DNA from: Sphingomonas crocodyli
Lineage (GTDB): Bacteria; Pseudomonadota; Alphaproteobacteria; Sphingomonadales; Sphingomonadaceae
NCBI RefSeq assembly: GCF_004005865.1
Contig: NZ_SACN01000001.1
Location: 2,170,001-2,234,000 of the forward strand
Reading direction: 5' to 3'
DNA length: 64,000 nucleotides
Part shown: positions 48,950-57,237 of the stretch, piece after piece
How positions within the stretch are numbered: position 1 is the first letter of the stretch
How the letters are laid out: the number at the start of each line of letters is the position of its first letter
Position numbers and translations under genes: made by a program
The notes under the pieces: model-generated
Seen by the model: the letters and a program-made list of their open reading frames with translations, nothing else
Database searches by the model: none
What the model was told of the DNA's origin: nothing

Positions 48950-50221
48950 ATGAACCTGCTCAAGACGACCGGCCTCGACCGCTTCAACCCCGCACAGGGG
49001 GGCGTACGCGGCATGCGGATCGTCGCGACCGGCCTGCTGATCCTGATGGCCGCCATCTACATCGCCGCGCGCGGGCGCGAACTGGACGGCGGGCATGACG
49101 TCTGGGGCTATGTCCGCGCCTTCGCCGAAGCGGCAATGGTCGGCGGGCTGGCCGACTGGTTCGCGGTGACGGCGCTGTTCCGCCACCCGCTTGGCCTCCC
49201 CATCCCGCACACGGCGATCATTCCGCGCAACAAGGATCGGATCGGATCGAGCCTAGCCAACTTCCTGCGCGTCAACTTCCTGACCGCCTCGGTCGTCGCG
49301 CGGCGGATGGTGAAGGTGGATGCGGCGGGCGCTATCGGGCGCCTTCTGGCCAACCCGCCCAAGAGCGGCCGGATGCGCGAAGGCGTCGGCCGCCTGATCG
49401 CGACGATCCTCGAATCGCTGGGTGACGAGCGACTCGGCGCGATGGTCAAAAGCGGCCTCGCCAACCGGCTGCGCGAGTTCGATGTCAGCCCCCTGCTCGG
49501 CCAGACACTGTCCGCCGCGATCGTCGAGAACCGCCACGCCGAAATGCTCGACGGCCTGATCCAGTGGGGCAGCCGCGTCCTGCTCCACAATGAAGGCGTG
49601 ATCCATGACATGGTGCAGGCGCGCACTGGCAAGTTCATGCGCTGGACCGGCCTCGACGAGAAACTGTCGACCGCGATCGTCGAAGGGCTCCACAAGCTGC
49701 TCGACGATATGGCGACCGATCCGCACCACCCGCTCCGCCTGAAGGCGCAGGAGGGGCTGGAGACTTTGGCCTTCAACCTCCAGAACGATCCCGACACCCG
49801 CGCAAAGGTCTCCGCGCTCAAGGCCGACATCATCGACAGTCCGGCGGTCGCGGCGTGGATGGACCGGCTGTGGCAGGGCGCCCGCACCCGCATGATCGCC
49901 GCCGCGCGCAATCCGGAGGTCGTGACCGGCGGCCAGATCGGCGAGGCGCTGCGTCAGCTGGGCTCTACCCTGCAGACCGACGCCGCACTCCGCCGCACGA
50001 TCAACCGCTTCACACGCCGCGCGGTCGTCGGCCTCGTCGCCGATTATGGCGACAGCATCGTCACGCTCGTATCGGACACGATCCGCAGTTGGGATGCGGG
50101 CACCGTGACTCGCCAGCTCGAAAATGCCGTGGGCCGCGATCTGCAGTATATCCGGGTCAACGGCACCCTGGTCGGCGGCCTCGTCGGCCTCGGCCTCCAC
50201 GGCCTGTCGCAGTTACTCTGA
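48950..50221 (+). CDS. DUF445 family membrane protein
   Basis: A 423-residue protein. There is an N-terminal helix (about 22-40), a conserved AFAEAAMVGGLADWFAVTALFRHPLG near 58, then a long helical region, and a C-terminal hydrophobic segment (GTLVGGLVGLGLHGLSQLL). This is the DUF445/YjiN layout. Function unknown. Followed by family B repeat copy 2. Confidence 0.9.
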   Translation: MNLLKTTGLDRFNPAQGGVRGMRIVATGLLILMAAIYIAARGRELDGGHDVWGYVRAFAEAAMVGGLADWFAVTALFRHPLGLPIPHTAIIPRNKDRIGSSLANFLRVNFLTASVVARRMVKVDAAGAIGRLLANPPKSGRMREGVGRLIATILESLGDERLGAMVKSGLANRLREFDVSPLLGQTLSAAIVENRHAEMLDGLIQWGSRVLLHNEGVIHDMVQARTGKFMRWTGLDEKLSTAIVEGLHKLLDDMATDPHHPLRLKAQEGLETLAFNLQNDPDTRAKVSALKADIIDSPAVAAWMDRLWQGARTRMIAAARNPEVVTGGQIGEALRQLGSTLQTDAALRRTINRFTRRAVVGLVADYGDSIVTLVSDTIRSWDAGTVTRQLENAVGRDLQYIRVNGTLVGGLVGLGLHGLSQLL

Positions 50222-50228
50222 ACCACCC

Positions 50229-50319
50229 GTCATCCCGGCGGAGGCCGGGATCTCAGGAGTTTTGAAGACCGGCTAGCCGCGAGAGCCGCCTGAGATCCCG
50301 GCCTCCGCCGGGATGACGA
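50229..50319. repeat. Palindromic repeat, family B copy 2
   Basis: CGTCATCCCGGCGGAGGCC continuing to TCTCAGGAG (50229-50259) is inverted at 50289-50319 around a 31-bp centre. The arms are nearly identical to those at 26847-26938, but the centre sequence differs. Confidence 0.88.
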
Positions 50320-50384
50320 TTTTGGGACAACCGCCACGGCTGCCGACCGTTGTCGCGCCCTGCCCCGGCTGATACCTCAAGCCC

Positions 50385-50486
50385 ATGTGGCGTAAACTCA
50401 CAGCGCAGGTCTCGCCCGAGGACGGGCGCCGCTTCCTGATCGCCTATTCGGTGTTCCTGGCTTTATTTCTGCTCGTTCTCGGCTGA
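50385..50486 (+). CDS. Putative 33-residue single-helix membrane peptide
   Basis: The frame MWRKLTAQVSPEDGRRFLIA continues into YSVFLALFLLVLG, giving a charged N-terminus and one C-terminal membrane helix. No ribosome-binding site is obvious. Its last 24 bp overlap the 3' end of the convergent MFS gene. It could be a real micro-membrane protein or a chance frame. Confidence 0.4.
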   Translation: MWRKLTAQVSPEDGRRFLIAYSVFLALFLLVLG

Positions 50487-51842
50487 CGGCGCTTCGTGGT
50501 GCTGCGACAGGATCGGCAGCATGTCGCCGGTCGGATCGTGCGCGAAGGGCACCTCATGCTCCGGAAGCTCGGCCTCGCCGCACGCCTTGTGCAGCCGCCA
50601 ACCGGTCCAGGCCGATACCAGGCACATCACCGGCACCAGCAGCAGCGCGTTGAGCACCGAAACGCCGGTCGCCATTACACCCATCACCGCGACGGCGCCG
50701 CCCACCATCGCGCCTGAATTGACGATGTTATTGGCGGCGACGGTGCGTGCGGTCTTGTCCTCGCCCACCGTGGTCGTGAGGAAAGCGTAGAGCGGCACGA
50801 CGAACATGCCGCCGGTCACCGCGACGCCCAGGAGCGCGAGCGCCACGAGCCACGAGCCCGGATGGTGGATGAACTCGACGAGGTTGTAGAGGCGGCCGTC
50901 GGTGCGCCCGGCCCAGCCTTCCGCCACGAAATACATGAACAGGACGAAGCCGGCCATCGCGATCACCGATGCGGGGGCGTAGCGCGCCGACACATGCGAT
51001 CCGAGCAGCTTGTTGATCAGCACCGATCCGATCGCCACGCCGACCGAGAAGATCGCGAGGAACAGGCTCGCCACCTTTTCGTCGGCAGTGAAGACGTTCT
51101 TCACCAGCGGCGGGAATTCGATGATCAGCACCGATCCGATCGCCCAGAAGAAGCTGATCGCGATGATGGCCAGAAACAGCCGGCGGACGTGCATCGTGTC
51201 CGACACCAGCTTGATCGACGCGCGCACCACGTGGAAGTCGAGCGGTTCGCCCTTGCCAGACGGCGGCGCGGCCGGCACCTGTCGCCCCGCGATCCAGCCC
51301 AGCACCGCGACGATCAGAACGCCGGCGGCGGCCGTTTTCGCGCTGATGAAGCCCGCCAGGATCGTGCCCGCCAGGATCGCGATATAGGTGCCCGCCTCGA
51401 CCAGGCCGGTGCCCGCCAGCACCTCATCCTTTTCCAGATGCTGGGGCAGCAGCGCATATTTGATCGGGCCGAAAAAGGTCGAATGCACGCCCATTGCGAA
51501 CAGGGCAGCGAGCATCACCGGGATCATCTTCAGCATCAGGCCGGCGGCACCGACCACCATGATACCGATTTCGGCCGCCTTGATGATGCGGATGATCTTC
51601 GCCTTATCGCGGCTGTCCGCCAATTGCCCCGACAATGCCGACAGCAGGAAGAAGGGCAGGATCACCAGCGCGGTTGCCAGCGCGGAGAATTTCGCCTCGA
51701 CCGCCGGATCCGAATAGACTTCGAAGGTGACGAACAGCACCATCGATGTCTTGAACAGATTGTCGTTGAACGCGCCCAGGAACTGGGTGACGAAAAGCGG
51801 CAGGAACCGGCGCTGGCCGAGGAGCCGGAAAGACGGGGTCAT
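50463..51842 (-). CDS. MFS transporter, LplT-like (lysophospholipid flippase family)
   Basis: A 459-residue 12-helix transporter. FLPLFVTQFLGAFNDNLFKTS near residue 12 and STFFGPIKYALLPQHL near 108 are the LplT/Aas-type signature. Family members flip lysophospholipids inward for re-acylation. In some bacteria the transporter is fused to an acyltransferase; here it is alone. ATG 51842 is chosen, as upstream residues to 51947 look non-coding. Divergent from pgsA. Confidence 0.88.
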   Translation of the reverse strand: MTPSFRLLGQRRFLPLFVTQFLGAFNDNLFKTSMVLFVTFEVYSDPAVEAKFSALATALVILPFFLLSALSGQLADSRDKAKIIRIIKAAEIGIMVVGAAGLMLKMIPVMLAALFAMGVHSTFFGPIKYALLPQHLEKDEVLAGTGLVEAGTYIAILAGTILAGFISAKTAAAGVLIVAVLGWIAGRQVPAAPPSGKGEPLDFHVVRASIKLVSDTMHVRRLFLAIIAISFFWAIGSVLIIEFPPLVKNVFTADEKVASLFLAIFSVGVAIGSVLINKLLGSHVSARYAPASVIAMAGFVLFMYFVAEGWAGRTDGRLYNLVEFIHHPGSWLVALALLGVAVTGGMFVVPLYAFLTTTVGEDKTARTVAANNIVNSGAMVGGAVAVMGVMATGVSVLNALLLVPVMCLVSAWTGWRLHKACGEAELPEHEVPFAHDPTGDMLPILSQHHEAPSAENEQK

Positions 51843-52017
51843 GCGGAGCTTGGGGCCTTCTATCGTTATCGCCGGCTCGAACGGTTGCGGACATAGCCCA
51901 GCGCGTCGGGCGGACCAAGCGCGATATGCGTGACGATGTGATGACACCGGATATGGCGGAAAATCGTTGCGTCCCCGCTTCCTACGGTGGGGGGAAGTGG
52001 GTTAGAGGAGACGGCAG

Positions 52018-52569
52018 ATGCTGACATTGCCGAACATCCTGACGCTCTCGCGCATCCTGGCGGTGCCGATCCTCGTATTTCTGTTATGGCCAGGCGCAAG
52101 CAAGCTCGAATATGCGATCGCCTTCGGGCTCTATGCGCTGATGGCGATCACCGATTATTTCGACGGTTATCTTGCCCGCGCACAGGGGACGGTGTCGAAA
52201 CTCGGCGTGTTCCTCGATCCGATCGCCGACAAGATCATGGTCGCGGCCGTCATCGTGATGCTGGTCTTCACGCGCGACGTCTCGGGCTATCATACGATCG
52301 CGGCGCTGATCATTCTGTTGCGGGAGATCACGGTGTCGGGGCTGCGCGAGTTCCTCGCCGGCCTGCAGATTTCGGTGCCGGTCAGCCAACTCGCCAAGTG
52401 GAAGACGACCTTCCAGCTGATTTCGCTCGGGGCGATCATCCTGGCGGGCGCGCTGCCCGAATGGTCGTGGATCGGCGCTGTCGGGCTGTTCAGCCTGTGG
52501 GCCGCCGCCGTGCTGACATTGCTTACGGGCTGGGACTATCTGCGCGTCGGCATCCGGCACATGGATTGA
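52018..52569 (+). CDS. pgsA: CDP-diacylglycerol--glycerol-3-phosphate 3-phosphatidyltransferase
   Basis: A 183-residue inner-membrane enzyme starting phosphatidylglycerol synthesis. The CDP-alcohol phosphotransferase motif DYFDGYLARAQGTVSKLG with FLDPIADK (D-x2-DG-x2-AR-x8-G-x3-D-x3-D) is complete near residues 46-71. AGAGGAGACGGCAG gives the ribosome-binding site. Its TGA shares a base with the moaD ATG. It is the first of five overlapping genes. Confidence 0.95.
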   Translation: MLTLPNILTLSRILAVPILVFLLWPGASKLEYAIAFGLYALMAITDYFDGYLARAQGTVSKLGVFLDPIADKIMVAAVIVMLVFTRDVSGYHTIAALIILLREITVSGLREFLAGLQISVPVSQLAKWKTTFQLISLGAIILAGALPEWSWIGAVGLFSLWAAAVLTLLTGWDYLRVGIRHMD

Positions 52570-52838
52570 TGCGGGTGGCAATCGACCTCCTCTACTTCGC
52601 CGGCATCCGCGAGGCGATCGGGTTGAGCGGCGAGCGCGTCGATCCGCCGGCATCGGTGGCCAGCGTCGTCGATCTGGTCGACTGGCTCGTCGCGCGCGGC
52701 AACGGCTATGTCACCGCCTTCGCCGATCGCACGAAGCTGCGCGCGGCGATCGACGATCGCTTCGTCGATCTGAACGCGAGCCTTGCCGGCGCGCGCGAAG
52801 TCGCTCTGTTCCCTCCGGTCACCGGCGGCGCCGCATGA
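52569..52838 (+). CDS. moaD: Molybdopterin synthase small subunit with two residues after the diglycine
   Basis: An 89-residue ubiquitin-fold sulfur carrier (VAIDLLYFAGIREAIG...). The C-terminus reads FPPVTGGAA, so two alanines follow the GG pair that must be the free C-terminus for adenylylation and thiocarboxylate formation. Either a protease exposes GG, as for some ubiquitin-like proteins, or function is altered. The ATG shares a base with the pgsA stop and the stop overlaps moaE. Confidence 0.88.
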   Translation: MRVAIDLLYFAGIREAIGLSGERVDPPASVASVVDLVDWLVARGNGYVTAFADRTKLRAAIDDRFVDLNASLAGAREVALFPPVTGGAA

Positions 52839-53284
52839 GCGCGTTGCGAGTGCTCGTCCAGCGCGAGGATATCGACGTCGGGGCCGAACTGGCGCGGCTC
52901 GAGGCGCTGGGGGGCGGCGGAATAGCGAGCTTTACCGGGGTCGTGCGCGGCGAAGGGGGCATGGAGATGCTCGAACTGGAACATCATCCGGGCATGACCG
53001 AAAAGGTGATGCGCGACATTGCCGAACAGGCCGCCGATCGCTGGTCGCTGGTCGGCGTGACCGTGATCCATCGCTACGGACCTTTGCGCGCCGGCGAGCG
53101 GATCGTGCTGACCGCCGCCGCCGCGCGCCATCGCCACGCCGCGCTCGAAGCCTGCGCCTATCTGATCGACTGGCTCAAGACCGAGGCGCCCTTCTGGAAG
53201 AAGGAGCATTTCGCCGACGGCCGCAGCGCCTGGGTCGAAACGCGCAAAAGCGACGCGGCGGCAACCGACAGGTGGCGGGCATGA
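52835..53284 (+). CDS. moaE: Molybdopterin synthase catalytic subunit
   Basis: A 149-residue subunit that adds sulfur to precursor Z with MoaD. GGIASFTGVVRGE near residue 28, HRYGPLRAGE near 79 and the catalytic Lys in APFWKKEHF near 118 are all present. Overlaps moaD upstream and the sigma-factor gene downstream (both ATGA). Confidence 0.94.
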   Translation: MSALRVLVQREDIDVGAELARLEALGGGGIASFTGVVRGEGGMEMLELEHHPGMTEKVMRDIAEQAADRWSLVGVTVIHRYGPLRAGERIVLTAAAARHRHAALEACAYLIDWLKTEAPFWKKEHFADGRSAWVETRKSDAAATDRWRA

Positions 53285-53823
53285 CGGCTGGTATCGGAAG
53301 TGCCGAACTGGGCGTTCTTCTGCTTGCGACGGCGGACGGCGATCGCGCCGCTTTCGCCGAACTCTACCGCCGGACTTCGGCGAAACTATTCGGCATCGTG
53401 CTCCGTATCTTGCCTGAAAGGTCGGTAGCTGAAGACGCGATGCAGGATATCTACGTAAAGATTTGGCGGAATGCCGCGGGTTATGACGCGATGCGCGGCA
53501 GCCCGATCGCGTGGCTGGCCACCATCGCGCGCAACGTCGCGATCGACGTTCGCCGCCGCGAACGGCCGGGCAGCAAGATATCGACCGACGAATTCGATTT
53601 CGATCTGCTCGCCGACGAAGGCACGCCATCGCCCGAGGCGCTGGCCGCGCTGCGCGTCTGCCTGGAGCGGCTCGACGAGGATCAGCGCCAGCTGGTGCTC
53701 GCCGCCTATCTGCGCGGCGACAGTCGCGATGAGTTGGCCGAACGGCTTGGCCATCCCAGCGGCACGATCAAGTCGTGGCTCCACCGCGCGCTCGGCAAGC
53801 TGAAGGGGTGCCTCGGTGGCTGA
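53281..53823 (+). CDS. ECF-type RNA polymerase sigma factor
   Basis: A 180-residue group IV sigma factor. Region 2 is AEDAMQDIYVKIWRNA near 49. Region 4 is LDEDQRQLVLAAYLRGDSRDELAERLGHPSGTIKSWLHRALGKL (in part) near 128-172. It is followed by an overlapping anti-sigma gene, as in the SigK/RskA group. Targets are not visible here. ATG overlaps the moaE stop. Confidence 0.9.
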   Translation: MTAGIGSAELGVLLLATADGDRAAFAELYRRTSAKLFGIVLRILPERSVAEDAMQDIYVKIWRNAAGYDAMRGSPIAWLATIARNVAIDVRRRERPGSKISTDEFDFDLLADEGTPSPEALAALRVCLERLDEDQRQLVLAAYLRGDSRDELAERLGHPSGTIKSWLHRALGKLKGCLGG

Positions 53824-54538
53824 GGATCCCAATCTGATCGCCGGCGAATATGTCCTCGGCACGCTCGAAACCTATGAGCGGCAGGCGGTCGCGCTCGGCA
53901 TCCTCACCGATCCTGCAATCGCGCGCGCCGTCGCCGAATGGCAATCGCGCCTGTCGCCGGCTTTGCTGACGGCGCCGTCGGTCGAGCCTTCACCCGATCT
54001 GTGGCGGCGGATCGAGCGCGCGACGACGGGTGCGACCGTCGCGAACGACAATCGCCCGATGGGCAAGGCGCATCGCCGCTGGCAACTGGCGACGGCCGCC
54101 GCCGCAGTCGTCGCGGTGCTGACCTCGGGCCTCGCGCTGCGCGGCCCGATGCTCAGTTCGCCGCCGACGATCACGTCCTCCCCTGCCCCGCTGCAGCCCG
54201 GCATCCAGTCGATCGCCGCGCTCAGCGAGAATGGCGGCACGCCTGCTTTGCTTGTCACCTTCGATCAGGCGACGGGGAAGATGAAGGTCATGCCGGTTAA
54301 CCTGGCGCCGCGCCCCGGCCACAGCCTCGAACTGTGGGCGATCATGGGCAAGGATGCGCCCAAGTCGCTCGGCCTCATGCCCTCGTCCGGCCCGACGACG
54401 ATGCCCGCGAAGATGCTTGACGGGCGTGATGATGCGACGATCGCGGTCTCGCTCGAACCCGTCGGCGGATCGCCGACCGGCCTGCCCACCGGCCCGGTCC
54501 TCTATTCGGGCAGCATGGTGACGATGCCCGTCAGCTGA
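53816..54538 (+). CDS. RskA-type anti-sigma factor
   Basis: A 240-residue membrane-bound anti-sigma factor. A cytoplasmic N-terminus (about 1-80; ALGTLE-like GEYVLGTLETYERQAV) lacks zinc-binding HxxxCxxC. One transmembrane helix (about 92-110) and a periplasmic RskA domain (about 125-238; GHSLELWAIMGKDAPKSLG) follow. It should sequester the sigma factor encoded 8 bp in overlap upstream. GTG start. Confidence 0.88.
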   Translation: MAEDPNLIAGEYVLGTLETYERQAVALGILTDPAIARAVAEWQSRLSPALLTAPSVEPSPDLWRRIERATTGATVANDNRPMGKAHRRWQLATAAAAVVAVLTSGLALRGPMLSSPPTITSSPAPLQPGIQSIAALSENGGTPALLVTFDQATGKMKVMPVNLAPRPGHSLELWAIMGKDAPKSLGLMPSSGPTTMPAKMLDGRDDATIAVSLEPVGGSPTGLPTGPVLYSGSMVTMPVS

Positions 54539-54753
54539 CGGGACATTCTCCACATCGTTTAAATCGGAAATCCGGGTGTCCCCGACGACGAAGCCTGCCC
54601 GCGTTCGCGCCGGGGACGGGGGTTAGGGGTACGCAACGCTACTCGCACGGTCGCCCCGGACGGCTACGCCACTGTTCCGGGGGCGGGGGGCAAGAGTCGT
54701 TACGCCGCTACGTATGATCGGGTTGCAGCGGATGCAGGGAAAATTAAAATATT
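54539..54753. other. Intergenic region between anti-sigma gene and oxyR
   Basis: These 215 bp of very G/C-rich sequence (54590-54710) contain no believable ORF. I see only scattered G-runs and short inverted segments, and then an A/T stretch (54738-54756) that forms part of the oxyR terminator. Confidence 0.4.
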
Positions 54754-54773
54754 TTTGGCGGCTTTCCGCCAAA
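54754..54773 (-). terminator. Terminator of oxyR
   Basis: On the minus strand TTTGGCGG and CCGCCAAA form an 8-bp stem around AAAG, followed by AATATTTTAATTTT. It begins five bases after the oxyR stop codon. Confidence 0.75.
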
Positions 54774-54778
54774 GCCGG

Positions 54779-55690
54779 TCAGGACGCGCCCTGCCCCGCC
54801 TCCCGCAAGGCATCAGCCAGCAGACGGAACTCCTTTTCACGCGGACTGCCCTTGCGCCAGGCGAGCGCGATCCGGCGTGACGGATGCTCGGCATCCAGCG
54901 GCCGCGCCAGCACATGCGTATTGTCGAGGATGCCCGCATCGAGCGCCATCGCAGGCAGCAGGGTGACGCCCAGCCCGTTGTCGACCATCTGAACCAGCGT
55001 GTGGAGCGAGGTGCCGAGCATCGCCGCCTCCGCCCGCAATTCGGGTCGGTTGCACGCCGCCAGCGCATGATCCTTCAGGCAATGCCCGTCCTCGAGCAGC
55101 AGAAGCCGGCTTTCATCGATCGCATCGGCGCTCAGCACCGGCGAATGATCGATCTTCTCATCCTCGGCAAAGGCGACGAACAGCCGGTCGAGGAACAGGT
55201 CGACGCTCTCCACGTCGCCGCAATGATAAGGCAGCGCCAGCAGCACGCAGTCGACATGCCCGCGGTGGAGCGAATCGCACGCCGCGCCCGTCGTCTCCTC
55301 GCGCAGATAGAGCTTCAAGTCGGGCCATTCGTTGCGCAGCTTCGGCAGGATACGCGGCAGCAGGAAGGGTGCGATCGTCGGGATCACGCCCATCCGCAGA
55401 TCGCCCGACAACGGCTTGCCCGCCGCGCGCGCCAGATCGCTCAGTTCCTCGGCCTCGCGCAGCACGCGTTGCGCCTTGTCGGCGATCCGCAGACCCAGCG
55501 GCGTGAAGCGCACCACGCGGCGCGTGCGTTCGACCAGGGTGATCCCGATCAGCGACTCCAGTTCGCGCAACCCCGCCGACAGGGTCGATTGGGTGACGAA
55601 GCACGCCTCCGCCGCCTTGCCGAAATGGCCGTGATCCTTGAGAGCCACCAGATATTGCAGCTGCTTGAGGGTCGGGAGATAGGTTGCCAT
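54779..55690 (-). CDS. oxyR: LysR-type peroxide sensor OxyR
   Basis: A 303-residue LysR regulator. HTH near residues 20-40 (GHFGKAAEACFVTQSTLSAG). The redox cysteines that form the peroxide-induced disulfide are in LLLEDGHCLKDHALAACN (about 200-217), matching OxyR. Divergent from ahpC, with a 123-bp shared promoter containing an inverted repeat. Confidence 0.94.
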   Translation of the reverse strand: MATYLPTLKQLQYLVALKDHGHFGKAAEACFVTQSTLSAGLRELESLIGITLVERTRRVVRFTPLGLRIADKAQRVLREAEELSDLARAAGKPLSGDLRMGVIPTIAPFLLPRILPKLRNEWPDLKLYLREETTGAACDSLHRGHVDCVLLALPYHCGDVESVDLFLDRLFVAFAEDEKIDHSPVLSADAIDESRLLLLEDGHCLKDHALAACNRPELRAEAAMLGTSLHTLVQMVDNGLGVTLLPAMALDAGILDNTHVLARPLDAEHPSRRIALAWRKGSPREKEFRLLADALREAGQGAS

Positions 55691-55694
55691 TCAT

Positions 55695-55718
55695 CGCCTC
55701 TATCGATCAATGGAGGCG
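55695..55718. promoter_or_regulatory. Candidate OxyR site in the oxyR/ahpC intergenic region
   Basis: CGCCTCTAT (55695-55703) and ATGGAGGCG (55710-55718) are inverted arms with one mismatch around six bases. It is 5 bp upstream of the oxyR start codon and about 95 bp upstream of ahpC, which fits autorepression plus activation of ahpC. The sequence only loosely resembles the E. coli OxyR consensus. Confidence 0.45.
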
Positions 55719-55813
55719 AAATAATCAATTTGTCGTGCGAAAGCCACCCTGCCATCACACCGTCACCAATATCCGTCACGCCGCACCGGCAAATCACATA
55801 AAGGAGCTTCGAC

Positions 55814-56359
55814 ATGGCGCTTACCGTTGGCGATGAATTCCCCTCGTTCGTCCTGCCCGTTCAGCAGGGCGTGGCTGCGCTCCCGGCCGGCGAGACGATC
55901 GACACCGGCGAGACCGGCGGCAAGTGGAAGGTCGTGTTCTTCTGGCCGAAGGACTTCACCTTCATCTGCCCGACCGAAATCATCGGCTATGGCGAACTGA
56001 AGAACGATTTCGCGGATCGTGACGCGGTGCTGATCGGCGCTTCGACCGACACCGATTTCGTCCACTTCGCGTGGCGCAAGTCGGACGAGCGTCTGGCCAA
56101 CTGCGATTTCCCGTGGATCGCGGACAACCAGAAGAAGCTGGCGAACGCGCTCGGCATCGTCGACAAGGATGCGGGCGTTGCCTATCGCGCGACCTACATC
56201 GTCGATCCGCACAACATCATTCAGCACGTCACCGTGAACGGCCTCAACCAGGGTCGTAACCCGGCCGAGGCGATCCGCGTTCTCGACGCGCTGCAGACCG
56301 ACGAACTGTGCCCCTGCAACTGGAGCAAGGGTGACGAGGTTCTCAAGCCCGCCGCCTGA
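55814..56359 (+). CDS. ahpC: Peroxiredoxin (AhpC/2-Cys type)
   Basis: A 181-residue thiol peroxidase reducing H2O2 and organic peroxides. The peroxidatic Cys is in FTFICPTE near residue 52, and the resolving Cys in the C-terminal LCPCNW. This is the AhpE/AhpC-like group found with AhpD in alphaproteobacteria. The ribosome-binding site AAAGGAGC is strong. A hairpin separates it from ahpD. Confidence 0.93.
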   Translation: MALTVGDEFPSFVLPVQQGVAALPAGETIDTGETGGKWKVVFFWPKDFTFICPTEIIGYGELKNDFADRDAVLIGASTDTDFVHFAWRKSDERLANCDFPWIADNQKKLANALGIVDKDAGVAYRATYIVDPHNIIQHVTVNGLNQGRNPAEAIRVLDALQTDELCPCNWSKGDEVLKPAA

Positions 56360-56411
56360 GCCCCTTACAGGCGGCCAGCCTGCGTCTCCCCCTAAGGGGC
56401 GCGGGCGCAAG

Positions 56412-56451
56412 AAGGGCGCGGAGGGCATCAACCTCCGCGCCCTTTTTCTTT
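56412..56451 (+). terminator. Terminator/attenuator between ahpC and ahpD
   Basis: AGGGCGCGGAGG and CCTCCGCGCCCT form a 12-bp perfect stem around GCATCAA, followed by TTTTCTTTC. Placed within a presumed operon, it should lower ahpD expression relative to ahpC. Confidence 0.85.
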
Positions 56452-56474
56452 CTCAGATCGAAAAGGAACGACCG

Positions 56475-56996
56475 ATGTCGCTCAAGACCTTCGCTGACGC
56501 GCTTCCCGATTATGCCAAGGACATCCGGCTGAACGTCGGCTCGCTCCTCAGCGATCAGACGCTGGGCGACCAGCGCAAATATGGCCTGTTGCTCGCCTGC
56601 GCGCATGGCAGCGGCTACAAGCCGATCGTCGACGCCGCAGAGGCCGAAGCCGAAGGCAAGCTTTCGCCCGAAGCCGCCAACGCCGCGCGCGCATCGGCCG
56701 CCGTCATGGCGATGAACAACGTCTATTACCGCTTCGTCCATCTCGCCTCGAACAAGGAATATGGGCAGATGCCGGCGAAGCTGCGCATGAACGTCATCGG
56801 CAATCCCGGCATCGAAAAGGACGATTTCGAGCTGTTCAGCCTCGCCGTCTCCGCCATGAACGGCTGCGGCATGTGCATCGACGCGCACGAAAAGGTGCTG
56901 CGCCAGCACAATGTCGCTTCGGACGTGATCCAGACCGCGGCCCGCGTCGGCGCGATCATCAAGGCCGCCGCCACCGTCCACGCGACGGCGGTATGA
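56475..56996 (+). CDS. ahpD: Alkyl hydroperoxide reductase AhpD-like
   Basis: A 173-residue AhpD with the active-site pair in NGCGMCIDAHEKVL near residue 130 (CxxC plus downstream His). AhpD links peroxiredoxin recycling to lipoamide in mycobacteria; AhpC context supports the same class of role here. ATG 56475 follows AAAAGGAACGACCG; the longer frame is out of context. Confidence 0.93.
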   Translation: MSLKTFADALPDYAKDIRLNVGSLLSDQTLGDQRKYGLLLACAHGSGYKPIVDAAEAEAEGKLSPEAANAARASAAVMAMNNVYYRFVHLASNKEYGQMPAKLRMNVIGNPGIEKDDFELFSLAVSAMNGCGMCIDAHEKVLRQHNVASDVIQTAARVGAIIKAAATVHATAV

Positions 56997-57002
56997 CCAT
57001 CG

Positions 57003-57041
57003 GTCACTCGTCTCTTTCTAGGAGAAAAAGAGGCGAGTGAC
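57003..57041. terminator. Long inverted repeat between convergent genes
   Basis: GTCACTCGTCTCTTT and AAAGAGGCGAGTGAC form a 15-bp stem (one T-G pair) around a short loop. It lies 7 bp after ahpD and 5 bp after the end of the leftward frameshifted gene. No U tract follows on either strand, so termination is inferred from position and stem. Confidence 0.6.
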
Positions 57042-57045
57042 AAAA

Positions 57046-57237
57046 TTAGGGACTGACGGGTGCCGGCGTTTCCGGCTTGGGTTTGGTCGATGCAGGGTCG
57101 ACATTAGTCGCAGTAGCCTCTGCACGGGCCGAAACAAGCGTACTCAACTGGGTCTGGAGCACCTTAACCTGCTCTTTTAGGAAATCAGTATCGGCCCCCT
57201 TCTGCTTCATCTGGGCCTGATAATCGGCAATCTGTGT
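57046..57237 (-). pseudogene. Out-of-frame C-terminal continuation of the lipoprotein gene
   Basis: This 63-codon frame begins at the A6 tract (TQIADYQAQMKQKGADTD...) and ends KPKPETPAPVSP at the TAA at 57046. It is strongly coiled-coil (FLKEQVKVLQTQLSTLV) and joins smoothly to the upstream protein if one A of the six is removed or a +1 frameshift occurs. It has no start codon of its own, so it is the displaced end of the gene at 57185-58054. Confidence 0.75.
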
